Shown: in pieces, positions 8,545 to 15,643 of the stretch | Numbering within the stretch: the stretch's first letter is position 1 | Layout of the letters: each line of letters starts with the position of its first letter | Assembly (NCBI RefSeq): GCF_000302595.1 | Contig: NZ_JH947127.1 | Span: forward strand, 186,001 to 250,000 | DNA length: 64,000 nt | Source: Pedobacter arcticus A12 | GTDB lineage: Bacteria > Bacteroidota > Bacteroidia > Sphingobacteriales > Sphingobacteriaceae | Direction of reading: 5' to 3' | Translations under genes and position numbers: made by a program | The notes under the pieces: model-generated | Told to the model about the DNA's origin: nothing | Databases searched by the model: none | Seen by the model: the letters and a program-made list of their open reading frames with translations, nothing else

Positions 8545-9510
8545 ATGAGCAAAATATTAACAGAGAAAAACAGTGTTAGATTACTGTCATCTGGATTTAT
8601 TATTATTTTTATTGGGATAGTGCTTTTTTTATGGAAAGAGTCTTTCACAACGCATGAAGAAATTAATTCCGAAAAAGTCGCTAACTTTTCTGATTTTATA
8701 AGCGGTATTACAGGATCAATTTGGTCTCTTGCTGGGGTGATTTTATTTTACGTTGCCTTAACTGAACAAAGAAAAGACATTAAGATAAATAGAAGAACAT
8801 TATCTCTTCAAGTAGATGCTTTAAACCAACAAATTAAAGAATTTGAATTACAAAGAAACGAACTCGAAGAAACAAGAAAGGTATTTACAGAACAAAGTAT
8901 TACCTTGAAAAATCAAAGGTTTGAAAATACTTTTTTTCAATTAGTAAATTTACATCACGAATTAGTTGACAAACTAAGTTTTAGTATAACCAATAATTCA
9001 CTTACTAGATATATAGAAAAAAGAGAAGTTATTTCAAGTGCGTTTAGAAGTTTAAACCAACATATCCAATCTTTAAATGAAATTGACAATAATGATGGAG
9101 CTGGTGGGTTAATCACTTTTGATAATCCTCCAACTAATGTCAATGAAGCCCAAAGTAGGCTTAATGATGCTTATTATAAATTTTATTACGAAGACAATAA
9201 ACAAATTCTAAGTCATTATTTTAGAAACATATATCATATTTTTAAATTTATATATTTATCTAAACTTATTGAAGATAAAGAAAAACAGTTTTATGCTTCT
9301 GTTCTTAGAGCACAGCTTTCATCGGAAGAACTTTTTCTATTATTATATAACTCAACTCAGAGAGGACTTGGCTACCCTAATTTTATGTTCTTAATCCGGG
9401 AATTTGATTTAATGCAAAATTTCGATTTTACTTTAGCCTTTGAATATCCTTATCACAAAGAGATATATTTAAAATTAAAAAATTCTGCTAAACCAAAATT
9501 CAATTTTTAA
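8545..9510 (+). CDS. Putative phage abortive-infection protein (putAbiC-like)
   Basis: 321 residues. Two transmembrane segments at about 12-31 and 50-70 are followed by a coiled coil (80-130) and a cytoplasmic domain. The domain opens with QRFENTFFQLVNLHHELVD and contains HYFRNIYHIFKFI and LRAQLSSEELFLLLYNS. As I recall them, these are the hallmarks of the putAbiC family (PF16872), which is linked to phage defence by annotation and genomic context; its mechanism is not established. The ATG at 8545 is preferred to an in-frame TTG two codons earlier. Codon use is strikingly A/T-rich. It is the only gene between repeat copies B and C. Confidence 0.75.
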   Translation: MSKILTEKNSVRLLSSGFIIIFIGIVLFLWKESFTTHEEINSEKVANFSDFISGITGSIWSLAGVILFYVALTEQRKDIKINRRTLSLQVDALNQQIKEFELQRNELEETRKVFTEQSITLKNQRFENTFFQLVNLHHELVDKLSFSITNNSLTRYIEKREVISSAFRSLNQHIQSLNEIDNNDGAGGLITFDNPPTNVNEAQSRLNDAYYKFYYEDNKQILSHYFRNIYHIFKFIYLSKLIEDKEKQFYASVLRAQLSSEELFLLLYNSTQRGLGYPNFMFLIREFDLMQNFDFTLAFEYPYHKEIYLKLKNSAKPKFNF

Positions 9511-9593
9511 CCCCGACTGTCCGAAGTCTTAAGCGAAGCGTGACTTCGGATTCAATAATAGAAAAGAGTTTCCAAACTCTTTAAAAAAACCAG
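9511..9593 (+). repeat. Two-hairpin island repeat, copy C
   Basis: Starts directly after the putAbiC stop codon. Perfect arms CCGAAGTC/GACTTCGG enclose the loop TTAAGCGAAGCGT. Then come ATTCAATAATAG and a second perfect hairpin AAAGAGTTT-cc-AAACTCTTT followed by A-rich DNA. It matches copy D at 10062-10145 closely, and copies A and B in layout on the opposite strand. Confidence 0.8.
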
Positions 9594-9600
9594 TTATCCT

Positions 9601-9655
9601 ACATGTTAACGTAGCGTATGCCGAAATAAAAATAAAGCGGATTTGTAATCCGCCT
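9601..9655 (+). repeat. Possible diverged two-hairpin repeat (copy E)
   Basis: A loop-like TTAACGTAGCGT between CAT and ATG is followed by CCGAAATAAAAATAAA and a strong hairpin GCGGATT-tg-TAATCCGC. The order of parts matches copies A-D, but the first stem is only three bases, so membership is tentative. The remainder of the gap to 9770 holds a CCTCAGCATGACGAAG-type dispersed repeat near 9680 and no gene. Confidence 0.45.
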
Positions 9656-9770
9656 AAACCTATTTGTGAGATGCTTCCTTTCCTCAGCATGACGAAGTGT
9701 AACAAACCCTTAAAACTAGCTCCTTTTATACATTCATTAAAAAAATTGAAATAAAACATTAAATTTGATT

Positions 9771-10001
9771 ATGGAACTCCACCTAAATATAGACTTCAAA
9801 CAATTAGTTCAAATAGCTAAACAGCTTCCAAAACAAAAGTGGGACAAGCTTAACAGCGAAGTAGAGCAGCAAAAAGCAGTTGCTAAAACAACAAAGTCCG
9901 ATTTAGAAAACTTTCTTTTGAATGCGCCAACTTTTTCTAAAGAGCAATTAGACAAAGTTGCAAATGCAAGAATCGAAATTAATCAATGGAGAACAAGTTA
10001 A
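9771..10001 (+). CDS. VapB-like antitoxin (partner toxin truncated)
   Basis: 76 residues with no signal peptide or membrane segment. Residues 1-40 (HLNIDFKQLVQIAKQLPKQK) resemble the short helical antitoxins that precede PIN-domain toxins in Bacteroidota. The C-terminal half is helical and charged (KEQLDKVANARIEINQWRTS). An in-frame TTG two codons upstream is ignored in favour of the ATG. The PIN-toxin start codon at 9986 overlaps the last 16 bases of this gene, the coupling usual for type II toxin-antitoxin pairs. The identification rests mainly on that neighbour, since the antitoxin sequence alone is weakly diagnostic. Confidence 0.6.
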   Translation: MELHLNIDFKQLVQIAKQLPKQKWDKLNSEVEQQKAVAKTTKSDLENFLLNAPTFSKEQLDKVANARIEINQWRTS

Positions 10002-10111
10002 TACTCATCGATACCTCCATTCTCATTGAATTTTTCAGAAAAACTGATAAAGCAAATTCAACTCCCACTGTCCGAAGTCTTAAGCGAAGCGTGAATCGGA
10101 TTCAACAATAA
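9986..10111 (+). pseudogene. Truncated PIN-domain (VapC-like) toxin
   Basis: The frame opens MENKLILIDTSILIEFFRK, the classic first strand of a PIN ribonuclease with the first catalytic acidic residue at Asp9. After about 25 residues (near 10061) it enters repeat copy D and stops at 10109-10111 after 41 residues. A full PIN domain is about 130 residues, so the other acidic residues are missing and the product should be inactive. Downstream DNA to 10256 shows no recognisable PIN remainder. Repeat insertion with deletion is the simplest explanation, but deletion through a resident repeat is also possible. Confidence 0.7.
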
Positions 10112-10145
10112 TAAAGAGTTTTCAAACTCTATACATAAGCCAGGT
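10062..10145 (+). repeat. Two-hairpin island repeat, copy D
   Basis: The loop TTAAGCGAAGCGT has imperfect arms CCGAAGTC/GAATCGG, then ATTCAACAATA and a second hairpin AGAGTTT-tc-AAACTCT. The left edge coincides with the point where the PIN-toxin reading frame loses similarity to its family. Confidence 0.75.
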
Positions 10146-10296
10146 GTCCAACTTTAACTGCCCCTTGATCAAACACCTTAAACCTGAATTTATTGATCTT
10201 AAATTTAATTTCGGTAGCAATCTTTCACATTTTAAAAGATTATCTAAAAAAGCTTAGTTTGTTTGTTTTCCGTGTCGTTTACCCTCGCTTCGTTAA

Positions 10297-10935
10297 CTAA
10301 TAAATGAGCCAATCTAGTGGTTCCGGAATTCTGTGTTTCAAGCTACAGTTTTTAATAATTTCCAAGCTTTGAGCTATACTTATCTTATGGCCGGGAGAAA
10401 TATATATAGGTTTGCAATTGACTTTTGTTCTTAATACAAAACCTCTTGTTTCTTCTTGTTTTAGAAGTGGTGAAGCGGAAAAACGCTCATTTTCTAATTG
10501 ATGATAATTTCCGTAAAGTTTACTTTTAGCACAACCAATAGTAGGAATATTCGTGAGCAATCCAAAATGTGTGGTAATTCCCCTTTCATGGGCAATACCT
10601 TGATCGTCCAAAATCAACACATCTGGTTTTTGCTTGAGTTGCTCCCAAGCTTTTAGCAATGCAGGGGTTTCTCTTAAAGCTAGTAAGCCAGAAATGTTTG
10701 GGAATTTAGTGAATGCTTTTACCGTAACCTGAGAACCAATTTTCATAGAAGGATATGCCAAAACAATAATGCCAGCATAAACCTGTTCCTCGTATTTGTT
10801 AAAAGAAATATCAGCTCCGCCTATCAATTTAAAATCTTTATTTAATGGCGTGATATTAATACTTTTGCGCATTTCCATCTGTAATACGATTGCATCTTCC
10901 GGGCTTAGCTTTTCATATTCCTTTGGCAAAATCAT
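10297..10935 (-). CDS. nfi: Endonuclease V (deoxyinosine 3' endonuclease)
   Basis: 212 residues. Endonuclease V nicks DNA one base 3' of hypoxanthine (deaminated adenine) and starts its repair. The catalytic acids Asp42 (GGADISF), Glu89 (LALRET) and Asp110 (VLILD) fall at the usual family positions. DQGIAHERG (111-119), IGCAKSKLYG (133-142) and YISPGHKIS near the C-terminus are further signatures. The canonical DGQG is DDQG here. It lies alone on the minus strand at the right border of the repeat-rich island. Confidence 0.95.
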   Translation of the reverse strand: MILPKEYEKLSPEDAIVLQMEMRKSINITPLNKDFKLIGGADISFNKYEEQVYAGIIVLAYPSMKIGSQVTVKAFTKFPNISGLLALRETPALLKAWEQLKQKPDVLILDDQGIAHERGITTHFGLLTNIPTIGCAKSKLYGNYHQLENERFSASPLLKQEETRGFVLRTKVNCKPIYISPGHKISIAQSLEIIKNCSLKHRIPEPLDWLIY

Positions 10936-11107
10936 CTTGTCTTTTGGATCAAATAAGCAATCAACGCTCCAAAAAAATGTAGTAAAGCAAATATTTTCTA
11001 TCGCACATACCTCATCTAAATAAACCCTTCAAAAAAAATTAAAAAATCTGGGGTAACAAAATCAAACTCCGGTTTATATACCTACAGAAACCCTTAAAAA
11101 AACAAAT

Positions 11108-11197
11108 ATGAGCACTAGAGAAGGAACTATTATCAACACACTAGTTAACGTAGCAATGGCATTAAGCCTTTTTTTATTAATTCAGTTTTTATTTTAA
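11108..11197 (+). CDS. Possible 29-residue membrane peptide
   Basis: An ATG frame of 29 codons encodes a short polar start (MSTREGTIIN) followed by a continuous hydrophobic helix to the C-terminus (VAMALSLFLLIQFLF). The composition looks like a real small transmembrane protein rather than chance. It ends 43 bases upstream of the lipoprotein gene on the same strand. No homologue is recognised, and nothing beyond hydrophobicity supports it. Confidence 0.4.
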   Translation: MSTREGTIINTLVNVAMALSLFLLIQFLF

Positions 11198-11240
11198 AAA
11201 TTTTAACCTGGCAAATTTGATTGCCATAAATTAAGAAATC

Positions 11241-12200
11241 ATGAAAAAGTTAAATTTCACAGCAGCATTATTAATAGCGGTAATAGGATTTACGGCTTGT
11301 AAGAAAAATAGAGTTGACCCAATAAACGATGTAAAAACCACTAAAGATTTTACTCAAAAATTAGGTTCGCAACAGCAAAAATTCGAGATCAAATCATCAG
11401 AACTACCTAAAACATTAAAGTTAATTAATGGAACAGAAATCACAATACAACCAAATTCTTTCACTAGAAATGGCGAACCTGTCACTGGAAATATAACTAT
11501 AGAAGCTTACGAAATGTTAACACGTAGTGCTATTATATTGAGTGGAACCAACACCAACCATATTTCTGGAGCTCCATTGATTTCGCAAGGGTTTATTTTT
11601 GTTGATGCAAAGGTAAACGGACAAAGCGTAGACAAGTATTTACAAAAACCGTTGAACATTAAAATGCCAGCGAAGGGGCAACCTTATACTCAAATTTGGG
11701 AAGGTGTAGAACAAGTTGGCGAAGCAAATCAAATGGCGTGGCAAGCTCCAGTAGGTGCTAACGGACAAAACCAACAACGTGAGGTTAAAGCGATTGGAGA
11801 TACTTTTGGATTTGACTTTGGGATGTTAGGATGGGTTAATTGTGATATCTTTTACAATTCAAGCGCACCAAAAACAACCGTTAGAGTAACTGTACTAAAC
11901 AACCCAGGAGAAATGGCAACTTTTAGAGGATTCACCGGCGAAACTTTCGTTTTCTTTTGTGCTGATGGGGACAATGTAGTGGCACAACTTTACACGGCAG
12001 ACGGCCCAAACAAAGTTAAAAGCTATGACGATTCTATGCCAATTGGCTCGGTAGGTAAACTGATTTCTTTCTCCATCAAAGACGGAAAATACTACTTCGC
12101 TAAAAAATCAGTAACGATCTCTGCTAATATGAATGAAAGCTTAACCTTGGTACAAACTAATGAAGCAACAGTTCAAGCTGAAATAACTGCACTGAACTAA
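11241..12200 (+). CDS. Surface or periplasmic lipoprotein of unknown function
   Basis: 319 residues with a lipoprotein signal peptide: lipobox GFTAC with Cys20, followed by KK. Residues 60-120 (INGTEITIQPNSFTRNGEPVTGNITIEAYEMLTRSAIILSG in pieces) match a beta-sandwich module common in Bacteroidota lipoproteins. There, a GTxIxIPxNxF text is followed by pvtG-x-v and a 'tRsdmilsg' strand. The remaining 180 residues are beta-rich, with two Cys near 204 and 240. Asp/Glu do not follow Cys+1, so surface export signals are not obvious. It is followed by a terminator at 12226. Confidence 0.7.
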   Translation: MKKLNFTAALLIAVIGFTACKKNRVDPINDVKTTKDFTQKLGSQQQKFEIKSSELPKTLKLINGTEITIQPNSFTRNGEPVTGNITIEAYEMLTRSAIILSGTNTNHISGAPLISQGFIFVDAKVNGQSVDKYLQKPLNIKMPAKGQPYTQIWEGVEQVGEANQMAWQAPVGANGQNQQREVKAIGDTFGFDFGMLGWVNCDIFYNSSAPKTTVRVTVLNNPGEMATFRGFTGETFVFFCADGDNVVAQLYTADGPNKVKSYDDSMPIGSVGKLISFSIKDGKYYFAKKSVTISANMNESLTLVQTNEATVQAEITALN

Positions 12201-12225
12201 ACAATTTAACCCTGTGATTAACCTA

Positions 12226-12257
12226 AAAACGGGCTGTTCCGAAAGGACAGTCCGTTT
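12226..12257 (+). terminator. Terminator after the lipoprotein gene
   Basis: AAAACGG..CTGTTCC pairs with GGACAG.CCGTTTT around a GAAA loop, then TTGTTTG. It lies 26 bases after the stop codon at 12200. Confidence 0.65.
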
Positions 12258-12416
12258 TGTTTGTATTCAAAAGACTCCATCATGTAGAACGGAATGAAAA
12301 ACGTCAGTTCATCTAGGACACATCTTACTCGAAGGGTTGCCATGCTATCGGAAGATCTAATTTGTGGGATGTCTTTTTGCCTCGACATGATGACGGAAGC
12401 CTTAATTTTCTCGTGA
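12258..12416. other. Intergenic remnant without a gene
   Basis: Contains a degraded dispersed repeat near 12355-12400 (TTTGTGGGATG then CTCGACATGATGACGG), similar to the one at 9664-9700 (TTTGTGAGATGC then CTCAGCATGACGA). No open frame is supported. Confidence 0.4.
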
Positions 12417-12465
12417 ACTAAGACTAACAATCTAACCACCTGACCACCTGACTACCTAACCAAAT
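12417..12465 (-). repeat. TTAGGTTG-type low-complexity tract after valS
   Basis: On the minus strand the tract reads as repeated GGTTAGGTAGTCAGGTGGTCAGG-like units. It begins 12 bases after the valS stop codon. Related tracts follow stop codons at 23923 and 44382. Confidence 0.6.
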
Positions 12466-12476
12466 AATAATCAATT

Positions 12477-15209
12477 CTATCCCAAAGCAACCAAAGATTC
12501 CTCTAAAATTTTAATCTTAGCTTCCGCATCTGCTTTCTTGTTCTGCTCGTTTGCTACAATCTCTGGTTTTGCGTTTTGCACAAAACGTTCATTAGCCAAC
12601 TTTCCATTTACAGATTTCAAAAAGCCATGCAAGTATTCAATTTCCTTTTTGATTGTTGCTTTTTCTTCTTCTACATCGATATTTCCTTCCAAAGGCACAA
12701 AAAACTCATCTCTACCAGCCATAAAAGTAGCAGCGCAAGCAATTTTCTCATCAGTTTTGCTGATTTCAGTGATGTTGGCCAGTTTACAGATAATGTTAGT
12801 GTAAGCTAAGTAATCAATATCGGAGTTTATTTTTACTGCTAAATTCAACGCCTCTTTTGGAGAGATTTGCTTGCTGTTCCGGATATTACGTATTTCGGAA
12901 ACTACTTGCTTAATCGCCTCAATTTCTTTTAAAAGCTTATCGTTAGTTTCGGCAGACGTTGGAATTTGTGCTACAATACAACAATCCTTTTCTTCACGAT
13001 TTCCAAAAACTTCATCATGCCATAGCTCTTCAGTTAAGAAAGGCATAAACGGATGCAATACTTTCAAAATTCTTTCAAAAAATTGAATGCTTGCCTCGTA
13101 AGTGGCTCTATCGATCGGTTGCTGATATGCCGGTTTTACCATTTCTAAATACCAAGCGCAGTAATCGTCCCAAACCAATTTATAAGTCGCCATTAAAGCT
13201 TCTGATAAACGGTAGGATTTAAAGTTAGCTTCGATTTCCGCTAAAGCTTCGTTAAAACGTGACTCAAACCAAGCAATCGCAACAGCGTTTACATTTCCGT
13301 TTGATTCTCCCTCTCCTTTGGAGAGGGCTGGGGTGAGGCCTTCCCACCCCTTAATTAACCTAAAAGCATTCCAAATCTTATTGGCGAAGTTTCTTCCCTG
13401 TTCACAAGAAGATTCATCAAACATGATATCATTTCCTGCTGGCGAACAAAGCAACATCCCTACCCTAACACCATCCGCACCGTATTTCTCAATTAAATCT
13501 AAGGGATCTGGCGAATTACCTAAAGATTTAGACATTTTACGACCTAATTTATCTCTAACAATTCCAGTTAGATAAACATTTTTGAATGGCGCCTGTCCTC
13601 TAAATTCATGCCCTGCCATAATCATCCTAGCCACCCAAAAGAATAAAATTTCTGGAGCAGTAACTAAATCATTGGTCGGGTAGTAATAGTTAATATCTGC
13701 ATTTCCTTTGGCTTCCGGATTACCGCAAACTGTTGGATCAAAAACAGAAATCGGCCAAAGCCATGATGAGAACCAAGTATCTACTACGTCTTCGTCTTGT
13801 TTTAAGTCGGATGGTTGTAAGTTATAGGTTAAAGGTTTTAAATTGAATTGATCAATTGCTTCCTCCGCAGTTTTAGCAACTACAACTTCGCCATTTGGCG
13901 CATACCAAGCCGGTATTTGTTGTCCCCACCATAACTGGCGAGAGATACACCAATCCTTCACGTTTTCCATCCAATGACGGTAAGTGTTGATGAATTTATC
14001 AGGAATCAGTTTAACATCTCCATTATTCACATAATCCAAAGCGGGACCGGCCATTTCGCTCATTTTACAGAACCATTGCATAGAAAGCTTTGGTTCAATA
14101 GCCGCATCGGTTCTTTCAGAAAAACCAACTTGTGATTTATAATCCTCTACTTTTTCTAAATGCCCAGCCTCATCTAATAATTTAGCAATCCTTTTACGGG
14201 CGATGAATCGATCCTCTCCTACTAAAATCTCTGCTTTTTCATTCAACGTTCCGTTATCATTTAAGATATCGATTACTGGTAAATGGTGTTTTTGTCCGAG
14301 TTCGTAATCGTTTAAATCATGTGCTGGCGTAACTTTTAAACAGCCTGTACCAAAATCCATGGTCACATATTCATCGAGGATAACCGGAATCTCTCTATTG
14401 ATCAAAGGGACGAAAACTGATTTTCCGTGTAAATGCATGTAACGCTCATCATTCGGGTTCACACATATCGCTGCATCAGCCATAATGGTTTCTGGGCGGG
14501 TGGTAGCAATCGTTAAGTATTGAGTATCGAGTATTGAGTATTGAGACTCCTTGTCTTGTGGCTCTTGATTCTTTTTGTCTTGATTCTTGCTACTTACTAC
14601 TTGATACTTTATATAAAATAGCTTTTGGTTAACTTCTTTACGGATAACTTCTTCATCTGAAACTGCTGTTAAACCTTGCGGATCCCAATTCACCATACGT
14701 ACACCACGGTAAATCAAGCCTTTGTTATGCAGGTGAATGAACGTATCAATCACTGCTTCGGATAAAGCTGGATCCATGGTAAAAGAAGTGCGGCTCCAAT
14801 CGCAAGAAGCACCTAGTTTCTTCAACTGATCTAAAATTATTCCACCGTATTTATCTTTCCACTCGTAAGCATGAGCCAAAAATTCTGAACGGGAAATATC
14901 TTTTTTGTTGATGCCTTTTTCTTTGAGCATCGCCACTACCTTCGCTTCTGTCGCAATTGAAGCATGATCTGTACCTGGAATCCAACAAGCGTTTTTACCG
15001 CTCATTCTTGCTCGACGAACTAAAACATCTTGAATGGTGTTGTTCAACATGTGTCCCATGTGTAATACCCCGGTGACATTTGGCGGAGGAATTACAATAG
15101 TATAAGGTTCACGATCGTCTGGAGTTGATTTAAAAAAATCGTTCTCCATCCAATACTGGTACCATTTATCTTCAAAATCTTTCGGGCTGTACGTTTTGGC
15201 AATACTCAT
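12477..15209 (-). CDS. valS: Valine-tRNA ligase with two repeat-derived insertions
   Basis: About 910 residues from the ATG at 15209 (the frame continues 11 codons upstream, but MSIAKTYSPKDFE is the usual start). This class I synthetase charges tRNA-Val and edits threonine. Visible are the HIGH motif as HMGH near residue 48, the editing domain with TIATTRPETIMAD, KMSKS near 556, the anticodon-binding domain, and a C-terminal coiled-coil arm. Two in-frame insertions stand out. About 28 residues of QDKKNQEPQDKESQ type precede TIATTRPET (near 200-230), and GLTPALSKGEGES lies near 624-634. Both are encoded by intergenic-type repeats. The promoter is at 15240. Confidence 0.97.
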   Translation of the reverse strand: MSIAKTYSPKDFEDKWYQYWMENDFFKSTPDDREPYTIVIPPPNVTGVLHMGHMLNNTIQDVLVRRARMSGKNACWIPGTDHASIATEAKVVAMLKEKGINKKDISRSEFLAHAYEWKDKYGGIILDQLKKLGASCDWSRTSFTMDPALSEAVIDTFIHLHNKGLIYRGVRMVNWDPQGLTAVSDEEVIRKEVNQKLFYIKYQVVSSKNQDKKNQEPQDKESQYSILDTQYLTIATTRPETIMADAAICVNPNDERYMHLHGKSVFVPLINREIPVILDEYVTMDFGTGCLKVTPAHDLNDYELGQKHHLPVIDILNDNGTLNEKAEILVGEDRFIARKRIAKLLDEAGHLEKVEDYKSQVGFSERTDAAIEPKLSMQWFCKMSEMAGPALDYVNNGDVKLIPDKFINTYRHWMENVKDWCISRQLWWGQQIPAWYAPNGEVVVAKTAEEAIDQFNLKPLTYNLQPSDLKQDEDVVDTWFSSWLWPISVFDPTVCGNPEAKGNADINYYYPTNDLVTAPEILFFWVARMIMAGHEFRGQAPFKNVYLTGIVRDKLGRKMSKSLGNSPDPLDLIEKYGADGVRVGMLLCSPAGNDIMFDESSCEQGRNFANKIWNAFRLIKGWEGLTPALSKGEGESNGNVNAVAIAWFESRFNEALAEIEANFKSYRLSEALMATYKLVWDDYCAWYLEMVKPAYQQPIDRATYEASIQFFERILKVLHPFMPFLTEELWHDEVFGNREEKDCCIVAQIPTSAETNDKLLKEIEAIKQVVSEIRNIRNSKQISPKEALNLAVKINSDIDYLAYTNIICKLANITEISKTDEKIACAATFMAGRDEFFVPLEGNIDVEEEKATIKKEIEYLHGFLKSVNGKLANERFVQNAKPEIVANEQNKKADAEAKIKILEESLVALG
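13307..13338. repeat. CCCTCTCC-hairpin repeat inside valS
   Basis: CCCTCTCC and GGAGAGGG form a perfect hairpin, followed by CTGGGGTGAGG. The same element in opposite orientation is intergenic at 40633-40667. Here it is translated in frame as part of valyl-tRNA synthetase. Confidence 0.8.
14515..14610. repeat. TTGAGTAT/CTTGATAC low-complexity tract inside valS
   Basis: Reads AGTATTGAGTATCGAGTATT, then units of CTTGTCTTG, CTCTTGATTC, TTGTCTTGATTC and CTACTTACTACTTGATAC. This simple tract has intergenic character but is kept in frame within the editing-domain region of valS. Confidence 0.75.
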
Positions 15210-15239
15210 ATATAATAAGACTCTATTTTTTTCGAAACG

Positions 15240-15247
15240 CAAAAATA
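15240..15247 (-). promoter_or_regulatory. Bacteroidota -7 promoter box (TATTTTTG) for valS
   Basis: The minus strand reads TATTTTTG, 30 bases before the chosen valS ATG. It falls inside the longer open frame, which supports the shorter start. Confidence 0.5.
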
Positions 15248-15328
15248 GGGTTTATTAGGAAATTATCCGTTTTAAGTTTTTTTGGTTTGTAAACTACGGA
15301 GTGAGGTGTGTTATGCAACTGTTTTTTT

Positions 15329-15567
15329 AACCACAGAGGAAAGAGAGTTTTTTTTTAATGTTATGTTCTTTTGGTTATCAACCAAAGAGTGTACAAAGTT
15401 TAGCACAGAGGACACAAAAGCTATTTCTTTTAACCACGGAGGACACAGAGATCACAGAGCTAAGTGGATTATAGCATTTGAAATTATAAACAGCGAAGCC
15501 TTCTTTCTGAAGGAGCGCCTATTCAACCTATTCACCATCGACCATTGACTGAAAACTATCGACTACA
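15329..15567 (+). repeat. ACCACAGAGGACACAGAG repeats and a CGACCATTGACT tract
   Basis: Three copies of an ACCACAGAGGACACAGAG-like unit occur at 15329-15347, 15401-15416 and 15430-15463. A CATCGACCATTGACTGAAAACTATCGAC tract follows at about 15536-15563. These are dispersed low-complexity elements. The 434-base gap between valS and the M13 peptidase holds nothing else I can support. Confidence 0.65.
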
Positions 15568-15643
15568 AAGTAACAATCATATTCAAATTTTGAAACAATT
15601 GCTGTGCTATGCTTACCTTCACCACGTTGTAAACAAAAAATTT

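Noticed and set aside
9529-9759. 76-codon minus-strand frame after putAbiC
   Set aside because: It is made of repeat copy C, copy E and another dispersed repeat read backwards.
10146-10256. A short frame ending FGSNLSHFKRLSKKA, slightly like the end of an AraC-type helix-turn-helix or a PIN C-terminus
   Set aside because: The match covers fewer than 20 residues with no upstream support, so it is not called as a gene remnant.
15282-15548. 88-codon plus-strand frame upstream of the M13 peptidase
   Set aside because: It is translated repeat DNA (ACCACAGAGG units) with no protein-like features.
15545-15643. N-terminal extension of the M13 peptidase
   Set aside because: It precedes a clear signal peptide starting at 15644 and is encoded by a CGACCATTGACT repeat tract.
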